Part shown: piece by piece, positions 44,640 through 53,534 of the stretch
Numbering within the stretch: position 1 is the first letter of the stretch
How the letters are laid out: every line of letters starts with the position of its first letter
Assembly (NCBI RefSeq): GCF_023806565.1
Contig: NZ_JAMTDV010000121.1
Location: forward strand, 1-64,000
Reading direction: 5' to 3'
Origin: Accumulibacter sp.
GTDB taxonomy: Bacteria; Pseudomonadota; Gammaproteobacteria; Burkholderiales; Rhodocyclaceae
DNA: 64,000 bases
The notes under the pieces: generated by a model
Seen by the model: only the letters and a program-made list of their open reading frames with translations
Told to the model about the DNA's origin: nothing
Databases searched by the model: none
Program-made: the position numbers and the translations under genes

Positions 44640-47480
44640 CTAGGGCAATTTGTAGTACTCGATCTCACCGAACACGGATTCGATCAGAGCCTTTTGTTGA
44701 GCGTTGTGCTTGCTTTGGTATCCCACCGCCGGCGAAGCGGACGCGGGACGGGAGACGAGCAACAAATGCTGCTTTTCGCTGAGCGAGCGTGACAGGTGCT
44801 GGCGTGAGGCGATCCAGTACCAGGCACCCTGATTGCGCGGTTCATCCTGACACCAGACCACTTCAGTCGCTTTCGGATACTTCGCAAGTTCTTCCTGGAA
44901 CGATTCCTGCGGGAATGGGTAGAGCTGCTCGAGGCGGGCGATCGCAACGTGCGCGACCTTTCTTTCGTGGCGTGCTGCGACCAGTTCGTAATAGATCTTC
45001 CCAGAGCAGAAGACCACTCGCGTCACCTTCTTGGCGTTGATCGGCTCGACTTCGCCAATTACCGGCTGGAATTCGCCATCGCTTAGTTCGTCCAGCGATG
45101 AGGTGGCGTCCTTGTGGCGCAGCAGAGATTTCGGCGAGAACACGATCAAGGGCTTGCGCTGGTTGCGTAGCGCCTGCCGGCGCAACATGTGGAAGACCTG
45201 CGCCGGCGTCGACGGTTGGCAGACCTCCATGTTCATCTCGGCGCAAAGCTGCATGTAACGCTCGATGCGCGCTGAAGAGTGCTCCGGTCCCTGCCCTTCG
45301 TAACCATGCGGCAGCAGCAGCACGAGGCCGCTCGCGCGCCCCCACTTGGCTTCGCCCGCCGCGATGAATTGGTCGATGACCACCTGTGCCCCGTTGGCAA
45401 AGTCGCCAAACTGCGCCTCCCACACCACCAGTTCGTACGGGTTGGCCGTAGCGTAGCCATACTCGAAGGCGAGCACGGCTTCCTCCGAGAGGACCGAGTC
45501 GAAACACTGGAAACCGGCCTGCCTTTCCTGCAGATTGGACAGGGGGTAGTAGGTACCGTGGTCCCAGTGCTCACGGTTCTGATCGTGCAGCGCGGCATGG
45601 CGGTGGAAGAAGGTGCTGCGACCAACGTCTTCGCCGGAAATTCGCACGCCATAGCCGGAAACCAGCAGCGAGGCATACGCCAGGTTTTCCGCCATACCCC
45701 AGTCGACCGGCAACTTGCCTTCGCCCATCAGGCGGCGATCCTCGATGATCTTCCTGACCCGGCTGTGCAGCGTGAAATTGGGCGGAATCGTCGTCAGTCG
45801 CTCGGCAAGGCGTCGCAGCTCGGCAACCGGCACCTTGGTGTCGCAGTTCTCGATGTACTTCGGTGAGAGGAATGGCGTCCAGTCGATGGTCATCGGATGC
45901 TTGTAGCCGGCCAAGACGGGGTTGTACAGGAGTTCGCCGCGGTCCAGATGAGCGCGGTACTCGGCGACCAACTCGTCCGGCCCCTCGGGATGCAAAACGC
46001 CTTCGGCAACCAGCCTGTCGGCATAGAGCTTGCGCGTCCCAGGGTGCATCTGGATCTTCTTGTACATCAACGGCTGCGTGACCATCGGCTCATCCTGCTC
46101 GTTGTGCCCGAGCTTGCGATAGCAGACGATGTCGACCACGACATCCTTCTTGAAAGTCTTGCGGTAGTCGACCGCGATCGCCGTGACCAGCGCCACCGCC
46201 TCGGGATCATCGCCATTGACGTGGAAGATCGGCGCCTCCGCCATCTTGAAAATGTCGGTGCAATACAGCGACGAACGATAGTCGCGCGGATCCGAGGTGG
46301 TGAATCCGATCTGGTTGTTGATCACGATGTGCACCGTGCCGCCGACACCGTAACCACGCGTCTGCGCGAAGTTGAGCATCTCCTGATTGACCCCCTGGCC
46401 AGCGACCGCGGCATCGCCATGGATCAGCACCGCCAGGACCTTGTCCTTGCCATCCTCGCCACGACGACGCTGGCGCGAATAGACCGAGCCGACGACCACC
46501 GGGTTCACGATTTCCAGGTGCGATGGGTTGAAGGCAAGGGTCAGATGGCAAGGCCCGCCGGGCGTCGAGACGTCGGACGAGTAGCCCATATGGTACTTGA
46601 CGTCACCAGCGGTGAGTTCCTGCGCTTTCTTGCCCTCGAACTCCTCGAAGAGCATCGCCGGTGCCTTGCCCAGGGTATTGACCAGCACGTTGAGGCGACC
46701 GCGATGCGCCATGCCGACGACGATCTCGTCGACTCCGCCGGCACCCGCGACGCGAATCAGTTCGTCCATCGCGACAATGGCGGATTCGCCACCTTCGAGC
46801 GAGAAACGCTTCTGCCCGACGTAACGCGTATGCAGGTAGCGTTCGAGCGTTTCCGCGGCGGTCAGCCGCTCGAGCATCCGCTTCCGCTCCTCGGCGGTGT
46901 AGCTCGGCTTCGAATGAATTCGCTCCAGGCGATCCTGGATCCAGCGCTTCTCGGCCGTCATGCTGATGTACATGTACTCGACGCCGATCGAACCGCAGTA
47001 GGTCGCCTTCAATGCGTCGTAGATCTGGCCAAACGTGGCGCGCTCGGGGGTTCCCTTGAACGAGCCGGCATTGAACACCGTATGCAGGTCGGCGTCGGAG
47101 AGCCCGTAGTAGGCGGGATCGAGTTGCTGCACATCGGGGCGCGGGGTGCGCTTCAAGGGGTCGAGATTCGCCCAGCGGTCGCCGATGAAACGGTACGAGG
47201 TGATCATCTGGAGAATACTCACCTGTTTTCTGTCGTCCATCGGCGCCACCGCCGCCGCCCGGTAGCCTCCCCGCCTCGCCTGTTCGGCGAAGGCATTGAT
47301 CACCGGCAGATGGGGAACGTCGCGGGCGACGTAACCGGGCAGTTGCGCCAGCTTGTCGAAATACTCGCGCCATTGTTCAGAAACGGATCCGGGATTGTCG
47401 AGATAGTTCTCGTACAGTTCCTCGACAAAGGGTGCGTTGCCGCCAAAGAGTAGGGAGTTACCAAAAAGCTGATTCATCAT
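44640..47480 (-). CDS. sucA: 2-oxoglutarate dehydrogenase E1 component
   Basis: A 946-aa thiamine-diphosphate enzyme that decarboxylates 2-oxoglutarate and succinylates lipoyl groups of E2. The N-terminal tail MMNQLFGNSLLFGGNAPFVEELYENYLDNP binds the complex. GMAHRGRLNVLVN (about 255) and NFAQTRGYGVGGTVHIVINNQIGFTTSDP belong to the ThDP region. The C-terminal transketolase-like half ends in VGYQSKHNAQQKAL. Normal length. A terminator separates it from gltA, so the sucA-odhB-lpdA unit probably has its own promoter in 47481-47546. Confidence 0.97.
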   Translation of the reverse strand: MMNQLFGNSLLFGGNAPFVEELYENYLDNPGSVSEQWREYFDKLAQLPGYVARDVPHLPVINAFAEQARRGGYRAAAVAPMDDRKQVSILQMITSYRFIGDRWANLDPLKRTPRPDVQQLDPAYYGLSDADLHTVFNAGSFKGTPERATFGQIYDALKATYCGSIGVEYMYISMTAEKRWIQDRLERIHSKPSYTAEERKRMLERLTAAETLERYLHTRYVGQKRFSLEGGESAIVAMDELIRVAGAGGVDEIVVGMAHRGRLNVLVNTLGKAPAMLFEEFEGKKAQELTAGDVKYHMGYSSDVSTPGGPCHLTLAFNPSHLEIVNPVVVGSVYSRQRRRGEDGKDKVLAVLIHGDAAVAGQGVNQEMLNFAQTRGYGVGGTVHIVINNQIGFTTSDPRDYRSSLYCTDIFKMAEAPIFHVNGDDPEAVALVTAIAVDYRKTFKKDVVVDIVCYRKLGHNEQDEPMVTQPLMYKKIQMHPGTRKLYADRLVAEGVLHPEGPDELVAEYRAHLDRGELLYNPVLAGYKHPMTIDWTPFLSPKYIENCDTKVPVAELRRLAERLTTIPPNFTLHSRVRKIIEDRRLMGEGKLPVDWGMAENLAYASLLVSGYGVRISGEDVGRSTFFHRHAALHDQNREHWDHGTYYPLSNLQERQAGFQCFDSVLSEEAVLAFEYGYATANPYELVVWEAQFGDFANGAQVVIDQFIAAGEAKWGRASGLVLLLPHGYEGQGPEHSSARIERYMQLCAEMNMEVCQPSTPAQVFHMLRRQALRNQRKPLIVFSPKSLLRHKDATSSLDELSDGEFQPVIGEVEPINAKKVTRVVFCSGKIYYELVAARHERKVAHVAIARLEQLYPFPQESFQEELAKYPKATEVVWCQDEPRNQGAWYWIASRQHLSRSLSEKQHLLLVSRPASASPAVGYQSKHNAQQKALIESVFGEIEYYKLP

Positions 47481-47546
47481 GGCAGTTACCTGTCGTCACC
47501 GTTCTGGTTCGAATTGAAAAGCCTGTGGCGGCGAGACCACAGCATG

Positions 47547-47577
47547 AAAAAAAGGGCGGCTACTGCCTGCCGCCCTT
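47547..47577 (-). terminator. Intrinsic terminator after gltA
   Basis: On the minus strand AAGGGCGGC (47577-47569) pairs with GCCGCCCTT (47560-47552) around an 8-nt loop and leads into seven Ts (47553-47547). It lies 14 nt past the gltA stop and ends the sdh-gltA transcript before sucA. Confidence 0.88.
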
Positions 47578-47590
47578 CGCTCCCACCGGC

Positions 47591-48886
47591 CTAGCGCTGG
47601 CCGACGGCAATCACATCGCGCCGGGCTGGGCCGATGTAGAGCTGGCGCGGACGGCCGATCTTGTACTCCGGATCGTTGATCATTTCTTCCCACTGCGTCA
47701 TCCAGCCGACGGTGCGTGCCAGCGCGAAGATGCAGGTGAACATCGTGGTGGGGATGCCGAGCGCTTTTTGGACGATGCCCGAGTAGTAATCGACGTTGGG
47801 ATAGAGTTTCTTCTCGATGAAGTAGTCGTCTTCGAGCGCGATCTTTTCCAACGCCATCGCCAGCTTGAACAGACGGTCGTTTTCCAAACCGAGTTCCTGG
47901 AGCACATCTGCACAAACCTTGCGCATCAGCTTGGCACGCGGATCGAAGTTCTTATACACGCGGTGGCCGAAGCCCATCAGCTTGAATTCGTCCGTCTTGT
48001 CCTTGGCACGCGCAATGTACTTGCCAACCCGCGACACGTCGTGTATCTCCTCGAGCATCTGCAGGCAGGCCTCGTTGGCGCCGCCGTGCGCGGGACCCCA
48101 CAGACACGCGATACCGGCCGAAATGCAGGCATACGGATTGGCCCCCGAGGAACCGGAGAGACGGACCGTCGAAGTCGATGCGTTCTGTTCGTGATCGGCG
48201 TGCAACGTGAAAATCGTGTCGAGCGCGTGCACAAGCACCGGATTCGGCACGTATTCCTCGCACGGCGTGCCGAACATCATGTGCATGAAGTTGGCCGTGT
48301 AATCGAGGTCGTTACGCGGATACATGAACGGCTCGCCCATGTGGTACTTGTAGGCCATGGCGATGATCGTCGGAAGCTTGGCGACGATCCGGTTGAAACT
48401 GATGTTCTGGTGCTCCCGATCCAGGAAATTTTCCGCTTCGTGATAGAACGCCGACAAGGCACCGACGACACCGACCAACACGGCCATCGGGTGTGCGTCA
48501 CGACGGAAACCTTGATAGAACCTCACGAGTTGCTCGTGCACCATCGTATGAAGCTTGATGTTCTTCTCGAAACCGCTTTTTTCGGATGCCGTCGGCAGTT
48601 CGCCATTCCATAACAGGTAGGCGACCTCGAGGAAGTTGCATTGCTCGGCGAGTTGCTCGATCGGATAGCCACGATACAGGAGCTCGCCCTTGTCGCCATC
48701 GATGAACGTGATCTTCGACCTGCAGCTTGCCGTCGACAGATAGCCGGAGTCATAGGTGAAATGTCCGGTCTTGCTCAGCAGGGCGCGAATGTCGATGCAA
48801 TCATTGCCGTGGGTAGGCGTCATGATTGGGAATTCGACGGGCGCCCGCCCTTCGATGCTCAAGGTTGCCTTACGTTCCATCGTCAT
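47591..48886 (-). CDS. gltA: Citrate synthase
   Basis: A 431-aa type II (hexameric, NADH-sensitive type) citrate synthase. Key regions are [26 protein letters not shown] at the N-terminus, [12 protein letters not shown] with the substrate His, [15 protein letters not shown] with the catalytic His, and the terminal [18 protein letters not shown] lies 8 nt upstream of the ATG at 48886. It lies 70 nt downstream of sdhE and ends at a strong terminator. Confidence 0.97.
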   Translation of the reverse strand: MTMERKATLSIEGRAPVEFPIMTPTHGNDCIDIRALLSKTGHFTYDSGYLSTASCRSKITFIDGDKGELLYRGYPIEQLAEQCNFLEVAYLLWNGELPTASEKSGFEKNIKLHTMVHEQLVRFYQGFRRDAHPMAVLVGVVGALSAFYHEAENFLDREHQNISFNRIVAKLPTIIAMAYKYHMGEPFMYPRNDLDYTANFMHMMFGTPCEEYVPNPVLVHALDTIFTLHADHEQNASTSTVRLSGSSGANPYACISAGIACLWGPAHGGANEACLQMLEEIHDVSRVGKYIARAKDKTDEFKLMGFGHRVYKNFDPRAKLMRKVCADVLQELGLENDRLFKLAMALEKIALEDDYFIEKKLYPNVDYYSGIVQKALGIPTTMFTCIFALARTVGWMTQWEEMINDPEYKIGRPRQLYIGPARRDVIAVGQR

Positions 48887-48929
48887 TGGTTATATCCCCG
48901 TTCAGGTGGTGAGATCACAGCTACGAACA

Positions 48930-48956
48930 GGAAGCTGTCAGATTATGGCAGCTTCC
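48930..48956 (-). other. Stem-loop between sdhE and gltA
   Basis: GGAAGCTG and CAGCTTCC pair around an 11-nt loop directly after the sdhE stop. There is no T-run, so it may attenuate or protect the mRNA between the sdh genes and gltA. Confidence 0.45.
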
Positions 48957-49211
48957 TTACTTAACTCTTACGTTGCGCAGCAAGGCAACGACTTCGGCCT
49001 GTATCGGATCCGTGCACTCGCGGCTGCCATTGATCAGCGGCCAGAGTTCGAGATCCTCGAGATCCGCGAGCATGACAAAAGCATCCGCCTGGGCAGGGCT
49101 CAGACTCGGGAAGACTCGATCGAGAAACTCCCCGAGCAAGAGATCCATCTCCAGCATTGCGCGACGTGTGCAGCGCCAGCGCAGGCGATTGAGTTTCTCC
49201 CGGTCCTCCAT
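48957..49211 (-). CDS. sdhE: FAD assembly factor SdhE
   Basis: An 84-aa helical protein that promotes covalent attachment of FAD to SdhA. The family motif RRAMLEMDLLLGEFLDRVF has the RG-like basic start followed by an acidic helix, and a later CxxPxDLELW-like segment reads ADLEDLELWPLING. Its start overlaps the sdhB stop (TGATG). Located right after the sdh subunit genes, as expected for its role. Confidence 0.93.
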   Translation of the reverse strand: MEDREKLNRLRWRCTRRAMLEMDLLLGEFLDRVFPSLSPAQADAFVMLADLEDLELWPLINGSRECTDPIQAEVVALLRNVRVK

Positions 49212-49924
49212 CAGATTGCGCGACGAACCATCATCTCCTTGATCTTGCCGATCGCACGCGTCGGGTTGAGCCCTTTCGGACAGACATCGACACAGTTCAT
49301 GATCGTGTGGCAGCGGAAAAGACGATAAGGATCTTCGAGATCATCCAGGCGCTCGTTGGTCGCCTGGTCGCGAGTATCGGCAATGAAACGGTAGGCGTTG
49401 AGCAGACCGGCCGGGCCGACGAACTTGTCGGGGTTCCACCAGAACGATGGGCAGGAGGTCGAGCAGCAGGCACAAAGGATGCACTCGTAGAGGCCATTGA
49501 GCTCCTCACGCTCCTCGGGGGATTGCAGGCGCTCGCGCTCGGGACGTGGTCCCTCATTGATCAGGTAAGGCTTGATCGAGTGGTACTGCTTGAAGAACTG
49601 GGTCATGTCGACGATCAGATCGCGAATCACCGGCAGACCGGGCAGCGGCCGCAGAACGACCGGCTGCTTGAGATCCTTGATTTCGGTAAGACAGGCCAGG
49701 CCGTTCTTGCCGTTGATGTTCATCGCATCGGACCCGCAGATCCCCTCACGACACGAGCGACGATACGAAAGCGTGTCGTCCTTCGCCTTCAGCCGGGTGA
49801 GGATGTCCAGGAGCTTCCGGTCGATCGAGTAATCGACTTCGACCGACATGTCCTGCATGTAGGGAGCGGCGTCCTTGTCCGGATCGTAGCGGTAGATCTT
49901 GAACTGCATGGTACTTGTGGCCAT
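49211..49924 (-). CDS. sdhB: Succinate dehydrogenase iron-sulfur subunit
   Basis: A 237-aa subunit carrying three Fe-S clusters. The [2Fe-2S] ligands are in SCREGICGSDAM and GLACLTEI (about 55-78). The [4Fe-4S] and [3Fe-4S] ligands are in CILCACCSTSCPSFWW and CHTIMNCVDVCPKGLNP. ATG 49924 is best placed relative to the AGGAG site; an ATG 6 nt upstream is possible. Overlaps sdhE. Passes electrons from SdhA to quinone at SdhCD. Confidence 0.97.
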   Translation of the reverse strand: MATSTMQFKIYRYDPDKDAAPYMQDMSVEVDYSIDRKLLDILTRLKAKDDTLSYRRSCREGICGSDAMNINGKNGLACLTEIKDLKQPVVLRPLPGLPVIRDLIVDMTQFFKQYHSIKPYLINEGPRPERERLQSPEEREELNGLYECILCACCSTSCPSFWWNPDKFVGPAGLLNAYRFIADTRDQATNERLDDLEDPYRLFRCHTIMNCVDVCPKGLNPTRAIGKIKEMMVRRAI

Positions 49925-49948
49925 AATCATTGACTCCTTGGCGCTCGA

Positions 49949-51733
49949 TCAGTAGGAACGCGTTTTCAGCGCGATGGATTCGACGGAAAGCGGCTTCATG
50001 ATCACCGGCTTGTAGCTGAGGCGATTTCCGTCACGGTGCCACAAAGTGTGCTTGTGCCAATTGACGTCGTCGCGGCCGTTCGGATTGGCGGGCGTGTCCG
50101 GAGCATCGTCGCGTACGTGGGCACCGCGCGACTCCTTGCGTGCTTCCGCCGAAACCATCGTCGCCTTGGCAACTTCGATCAGGTTGTCCAGTTCCAGCGC
50201 TTCCACGCGCGCCGTGTTCCAGACCTGCGACTTGTCCTTGATCTCGGTTCTGGCCACCGCCTTTTCGATGTCGAGAATTTTCGCGACCCCTTCGGCCAAC
50301 ATGTCCTTGAAGCGGAAAACGCCGCAGTGCTTCTGCATCGTGCGCTGCAGTTCGAGGCGGGTTTCGCTGACGTTGCTTCCCCCGGTCTGCGTATTCAGCC
50401 GGTGCAAACGCGCCAGCGTGCGATCCGCGTATCCGGACGGCAGCTCCTTGAGGCCAATGGCTCCGGACTTCAGATCGTCGATCACCGAGTCGCCGGAAGA
50501 CTTTCCGAACACCAGCAGATCAAGCAGCGAATTGGTACCCAGGCGGTTGGCACCATGCACCGACGCGCAGGCGACCTCGCCGGCGGCATAGAAGCCGCTG
50601 ACCGGAGTGCCGTCGTCGCCGACCACCTGCCCCTTGTAATTGGTCGGAACGCCACCCATCTGATAGTGGCAGGTGGGCACCACCGGAATCGGCGCCTTGA
50701 TCGGATCGATGCCGGCGAACTGAATCGAGATTTCGCGAATCCCGGGCAGACGCTTCATGATCGTCGCCGGATCGAGGTGAGTGATGTCGAGCAGCACGAA
50801 ATCCTTGTTGGGCCCGCAGCCGCGGCCCTCGTTGATCTCGGTGACCATGGCCCGCGAGACGACGTCGCGCGAAGCGAGGTCCTTGGCGTTCGGCGCGTAG
50901 CGTTCCATGAAGCGCTCGTTGCTCGCATTGCGCAGAATGCCGCCTTCGCCACGAACTCCCTCGGTGATCAGCACACCGGCACCGGCGACACCGGTCGGGT
51001 GGAATTGCCAGAACTCCATGTCTTCGAGCGCGATGCCGGCCCGCGCCGCCATGCCCAAACCGTCACCGGTGTTGATGAAGGCATTGGTCGACGAGTAGAA
51101 GATGCGGCCGGCGCCGCCGGTCGCAAACACGGTGGCCTTGGCGTGAAAGGCGACGACCTCGCCCGTCTCCATTTCAAGCGCGATCACCCCGAGCACCTGG
51201 CCGGAATCGTCGCGAATCAGATCGAGTGCCATCCATTCGACGAAGAATTGCGTATTGGCGCGCACGTTGCGTTGATAGAGCGCGTGCAACATCGCGTGGC
51301 CGGTGCGGTCGGCAGCGGCACAGGCGCGGCGTACCGGCTTCTCGCCGAAATTGGACATGTGTCCGCCGAAGGGACGCTGGTAGATCTTGCCTTCGTCGGT
51401 ACGGTCGAAAGGCATGCCGAAGTGCTCGAGTTCGACCACCACCTCGGGAGCCATGCGACACATGTATTCGATCGCATCCTGGTCACCGAGCCAGTCCGAC
51501 CCCTTGACCGTGTCATACATGTGCCAGTGCCAGTGATCTTCCTCGGAGTTGCCGAGCGAGGCGGAAACACCGCCCTGTGCCGCCACGGTATGCGAACGCG
51601 TCGGGAAAACCTTCGACAGCACGGCCGTCTTCAGGCCGGCTTCGGAAAGCTGGATCGCCGCCCGCAAACCGGAACCACCGGCGCCGACGATGACCGCATC
51701 GAACTTACGTACTGGAATGGTTAGCTTGCTCAC
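49949..51733 (-). CDS. sdhA: Succinate dehydrogenase flavoprotein subunit
   Basis: A 594-aa FAD-containing subunit that oxidises succinate. The N-terminal GAGGSGLRAAIQL dinucleotide fold and SHTVAAQGGVSASLGN, containing the His that links FAD covalently, are present. Other features are HPTGVAGAGVLITEG, ANRLGTNSLLDLLVFG and the C-terminal RDDVNWHKHTLW. It uses a GTG start immediately after the sdhD stop. It works with SdhE for flavinylation. Confidence 0.97.
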   Translation of the reverse strand: MSKLTIPVRKFDAVIVGAGGSGLRAAIQLSEAGLKTAVLSKVFPTRSHTVAAQGGVSASLGNSEEDHWHWHMYDTVKGSDWLGDQDAIEYMCRMAPEVVVELEHFGMPFDRTDEGKIYQRPFGGHMSNFGEKPVRRACAAADRTGHAMLHALYQRNVRANTQFFVEWMALDLIRDDSGQVLGVIALEMETGEVVAFHAKATVFATGGAGRIFYSSTNAFINTGDGLGMAARAGIALEDMEFWQFHPTGVAGAGVLITEGVRGEGGILRNASNERFMERYAPNAKDLASRDVVSRAMVTEINEGRGCGPNKDFVLLDITHLDPATIMKRLPGIREISIQFAGIDPIKAPIPVVPTCHYQMGGVPTNYKGQVVGDDGTPVSGFYAAGEVACASVHGANRLGTNSLLDLLVFGKSSGDSVIDDLKSGAIGLKELPSGYADRTLARLHRLNTQTGGSNVSETRLELQRTMQKHCGVFRFKDMLAEGVAKILDIEKAVARTEIKDKSQVWNTARVEALELDNLIEVAKATMVSAEARKESRGAHVRDDAPDTPANPNGRDDVNWHKHTLWHRDGNRLSYKPVIMKPLSVESIALKTRSY

Positions 51734-52081
51734 TTACATTCTCCACAGAATCTGAACCGCCCAGCCGGCATACCCGACGAGCACCGCAGCCGTCGCAATC
51801 ATCAGCAGCAAACGCAGGCCATCCGGCTTCACGTAATCCATCCAGATGTCGCGGACACCGATCCAGGCATGGTAGAAGACACTGACGAAGAACAGGAATG
51901 TTGCGAATTTCATGAAGCCGTTGGCGAAGATGCCGCGCCAGGCTTCGAACGAGTCCGGCCCGACGGCAGCGACCACGATCAGGAAGACGATGGTATATAC
52001 CGCCATGACGACCGCCGTGGCACGCTGGATGATCCAGTCCTTGAGGCCGTAATGCGCCCCGACAAGAATACGATTTACCAT
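51734..52081 (-). CDS. sdhD: Succinate dehydrogenase membrane anchor SdhD
   Basis: A 115-aa membrane protein with three helices (about 19-41, 52-72 and 89-111). YHAWIGVRDIWMDYVKPDGLR contains the heme/quinone-side His and Asp typical of SdhD. Overlaps sdhC by 7 nt and abuts the sdhA GTG start, indicating tight translational coupling. Confidence 0.92.
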   Translation of the reverse strand: MVNRILVGAHYGLKDWIIQRATAVVMAVYTIVFLIVVAAVGPDSFEAWRGIFANGFMKFATFLFFVSVFYHAWIGVRDIWMDYVKPDGLRLLLMIATAAVLVGYAGWAVQILWRM

Positions 52082-52476
52082 AGCACTCTAGCTCCGATGA
52101 TCAGGGTCAGTACGATGCTGACCGCAAAAACGATCTTGCTCGACAGGCGTGCCGCATCGAGTTCGACTCCCTTGTGCAGGTCGAGCAGCAGATAGCGGAT
52201 GCCGGCGCAGAAGTGGTGCATGTAGAACCACAGCAAGCCGAGGAGTACGATCTTCGCCAGGGGATGAGCGACCACGCTCCTGATGCTGGCGAACGTTTCC
52301 GGAGAGACCAGACTACCCTGGAAGAGCCATAGCAGGAACGGCAGCAACAGGAAGATCCCTGCCCCGCTGACCCGGTGAAGGATCGAAAGAATACCCGGAA
52401 GCGGCAACCGGATAGTGGGTAAATCCAAATTCTTTGGACGCTTTTTCTTGATTGCCATCTCTGCCATGAACGTCAT
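52075..52476 (-). CDS. sdhC: Succinate dehydrogenase cytochrome b556 subunit SdhC
   Basis: A 133-aa membrane subunit with three helices. The N-terminal segment RPKNLDLPTIRLPLPGILSILHRVSGAGIF holds the quinone-site Ser/Arg. The motif HHFCAGIRYLLLDLH has the heme-ligand His. First gene of the sdhCDAB operon, just downstream of a candidate -10 box and a short palindrome. A charged N-terminal extension precedes the usual start. Confidence 0.93.
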   Translation of the reverse strand: MTFMAEMAIKKKRPKNLDLPTIRLPLPGILSILHRVSGAGIFLLLPFLLWLFQGSLVSPETFASIRSVVAHPLAKIVLLGLLWFYMHHFCAGIRYLLLDLHKGVELDAARLSSKIVFAVSIVLTLIIGARVLW

Positions 52477-52528
52477 CCCTCATGTGTTATGCGGCCGAGT
52501 GCACACCACCCGGCCCCCTCGATACCAC

Positions 52529-52550
52529 CCTCGATTATAAACCATCGAGG
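52529..52550 (-). promoter_or_regulatory. Candidate sdh promoter -10 box inside a palindrome
   Basis: A perfect TATAAT reads on the minus strand at 52539-52534, about 58 bp before sdhC. It is enclosed by a dyad CCTCGA/TCGAGG (52529-52534 and 52545-52550), which could be an operator overlapping the promoter. No clear -35 box is seen, so an activator may be needed. Confidence 0.45.
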
Positions 52551-52586
52551 CGTGCCTGACTTGCCCGATCGCCCGTCTCCGGGAAC

Positions 52587-53324
52587 TCACCCCAGTTCAT
52601 TGTGATAATGATGATTGCGTGTCGAATAGAATCCCCGGCGCCATTCGACGGGTTTCTGACCATAGGTGAAAGTCACCCGCTCGACCAGCAGAAGCGGGCT
52701 GCCTTCTGCCACCTGCAGCCATTCGGCGCTGATCCGTTCGGCGGAAACGGCGCGCAGCCGCTCATCGGCACGGATCATGCGCACGCCATAACGCGTCTCG
52801 AACAGGCTGTACAGCGACTCCCCCGCCCGCAACACGTCGAGCGACAGGTCGGGAAAGAGTTCGCCGGGGAGATAGATTTCGTCGAAGACCACCGGCTCTT
52901 CGCCGAACTTCAGCAGGCGGCGAAGAATCGTGATCGGCGCTCCCGTGTCCAGAGCGAGGATGCGCGCGACGTCGGCGCCGGCCTTGGCCCGCCAGCATTC
53001 GAGCGGAATGCTCTGGGAAACCTGCAATTCCCCCTGGTTGGGCACCAGCCGGAGAAAGCGATAAAAGGAACCCGGATCCTTGTGCGTGGCGACGAAAGTC
53101 CCCTTGCCCTGCTGACGCACCAGGAGGTTTTCGGCAGCCATTTCGTCAATCGCCTTGCGCACCGTCCCCTGACTCACACCAAAGCGCGCCGCGAGTTCGG
53201 ACTCGCTCGGGATGTGGTCGCCAGGACCCCACTCCCCCGACTCCAGGTGGCGCAGGATCAATTCCTTGATCTGCCGATACAGCGGGCTGAAGGTAGGAGA
53301 CGGCAATGACGACGAGCGGCTCAT
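52587..53324 (-). CDS. GntR-family (HutC subfamily) transcriptional regulator
   Basis: A 245-aa regulator. The N-terminal winged helix (about 12-80) contains YRQIKELIL, IPSESELAARFGVSQGTVRKAIDEM and GKGTFVA, the GntR DNA-binding pattern. The remaining part is a UTRA ligand-binding domain as in HutC/FarR. It is encoded between sdhC and the divergent mdh, suggesting control of TCA genes. A 27-bp palindrome in the mdh-gntR gap is its likely operator and also allows autoregulation. The effector is unknown, possibly a dicarboxylate or CoA ester. Confidence 0.9.
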   Translation of the reverse strand: MSRSSSLPSPTFSPLYRQIKELILRHLESGEWGPGDHIPSESELAARFGVSQGTVRKAIDEMAAENLLVRQQGKGTFVATHKDPGSFYRFLRLVPNQGELQVSQSIPLECWRAKAGADVARILALDTGAPITILRRLLKFGEEPVVFDEIYLPGELFPDLSLDVLRAGESLYSLFETRYGVRMIRADERLRAVSAERISAEWLQVAEGSPLLLVERVTFTYGQKPVEWRRGFYSTRNHHYHNELG

Positions 53325-53378
53325 GGACGGTCATTTCAGCATAGTTCGGCGCTCGCGTCCATCCTGTTCTGCCTTTTT

Positions 53379-53405
53379 CATATCTTATATAAAACATAAG
53401 ATATG
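53379..53405. promoter_or_regulatory. Long palindromic operator between gntR and mdh
   Basis: A perfect inverted repeat with 10-bp arms (CATATCTTAT and ATAAGATATG) around a 7-bp AT-rich spacer. It ends 1 bp before the mdh -35 box and lies 55 bp upstream of the gntR start. This position fits a regulator that acts on both divergent promoters. Confidence 0.7.
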
Positions 53406-53406
53406 T

Positions 53407-53436
53407 TTGACACCTCGTGGGCTTAGCTCTTATGAT
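53407..53436 (+). promoter_or_regulatory. Promoter of mdh
   Basis: TTGACA (53407-53412) is a perfect -35 box. TATGAT (53431-53436) follows after 18 bp as the -10 box. Transcription would start near 53443, leaving about a 92-nt leader before mdh. Confidence 0.7.
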
Positions 53437-53534
53437 CTTTCCGATTTGCCACCCCCGGCGGTTTGCTGCTCGCGGGGCAACGCCGATCGCATTCTGCCCA
53501 CTTCTCGCTCATCACTAAGAACAGGAGCCGCATC

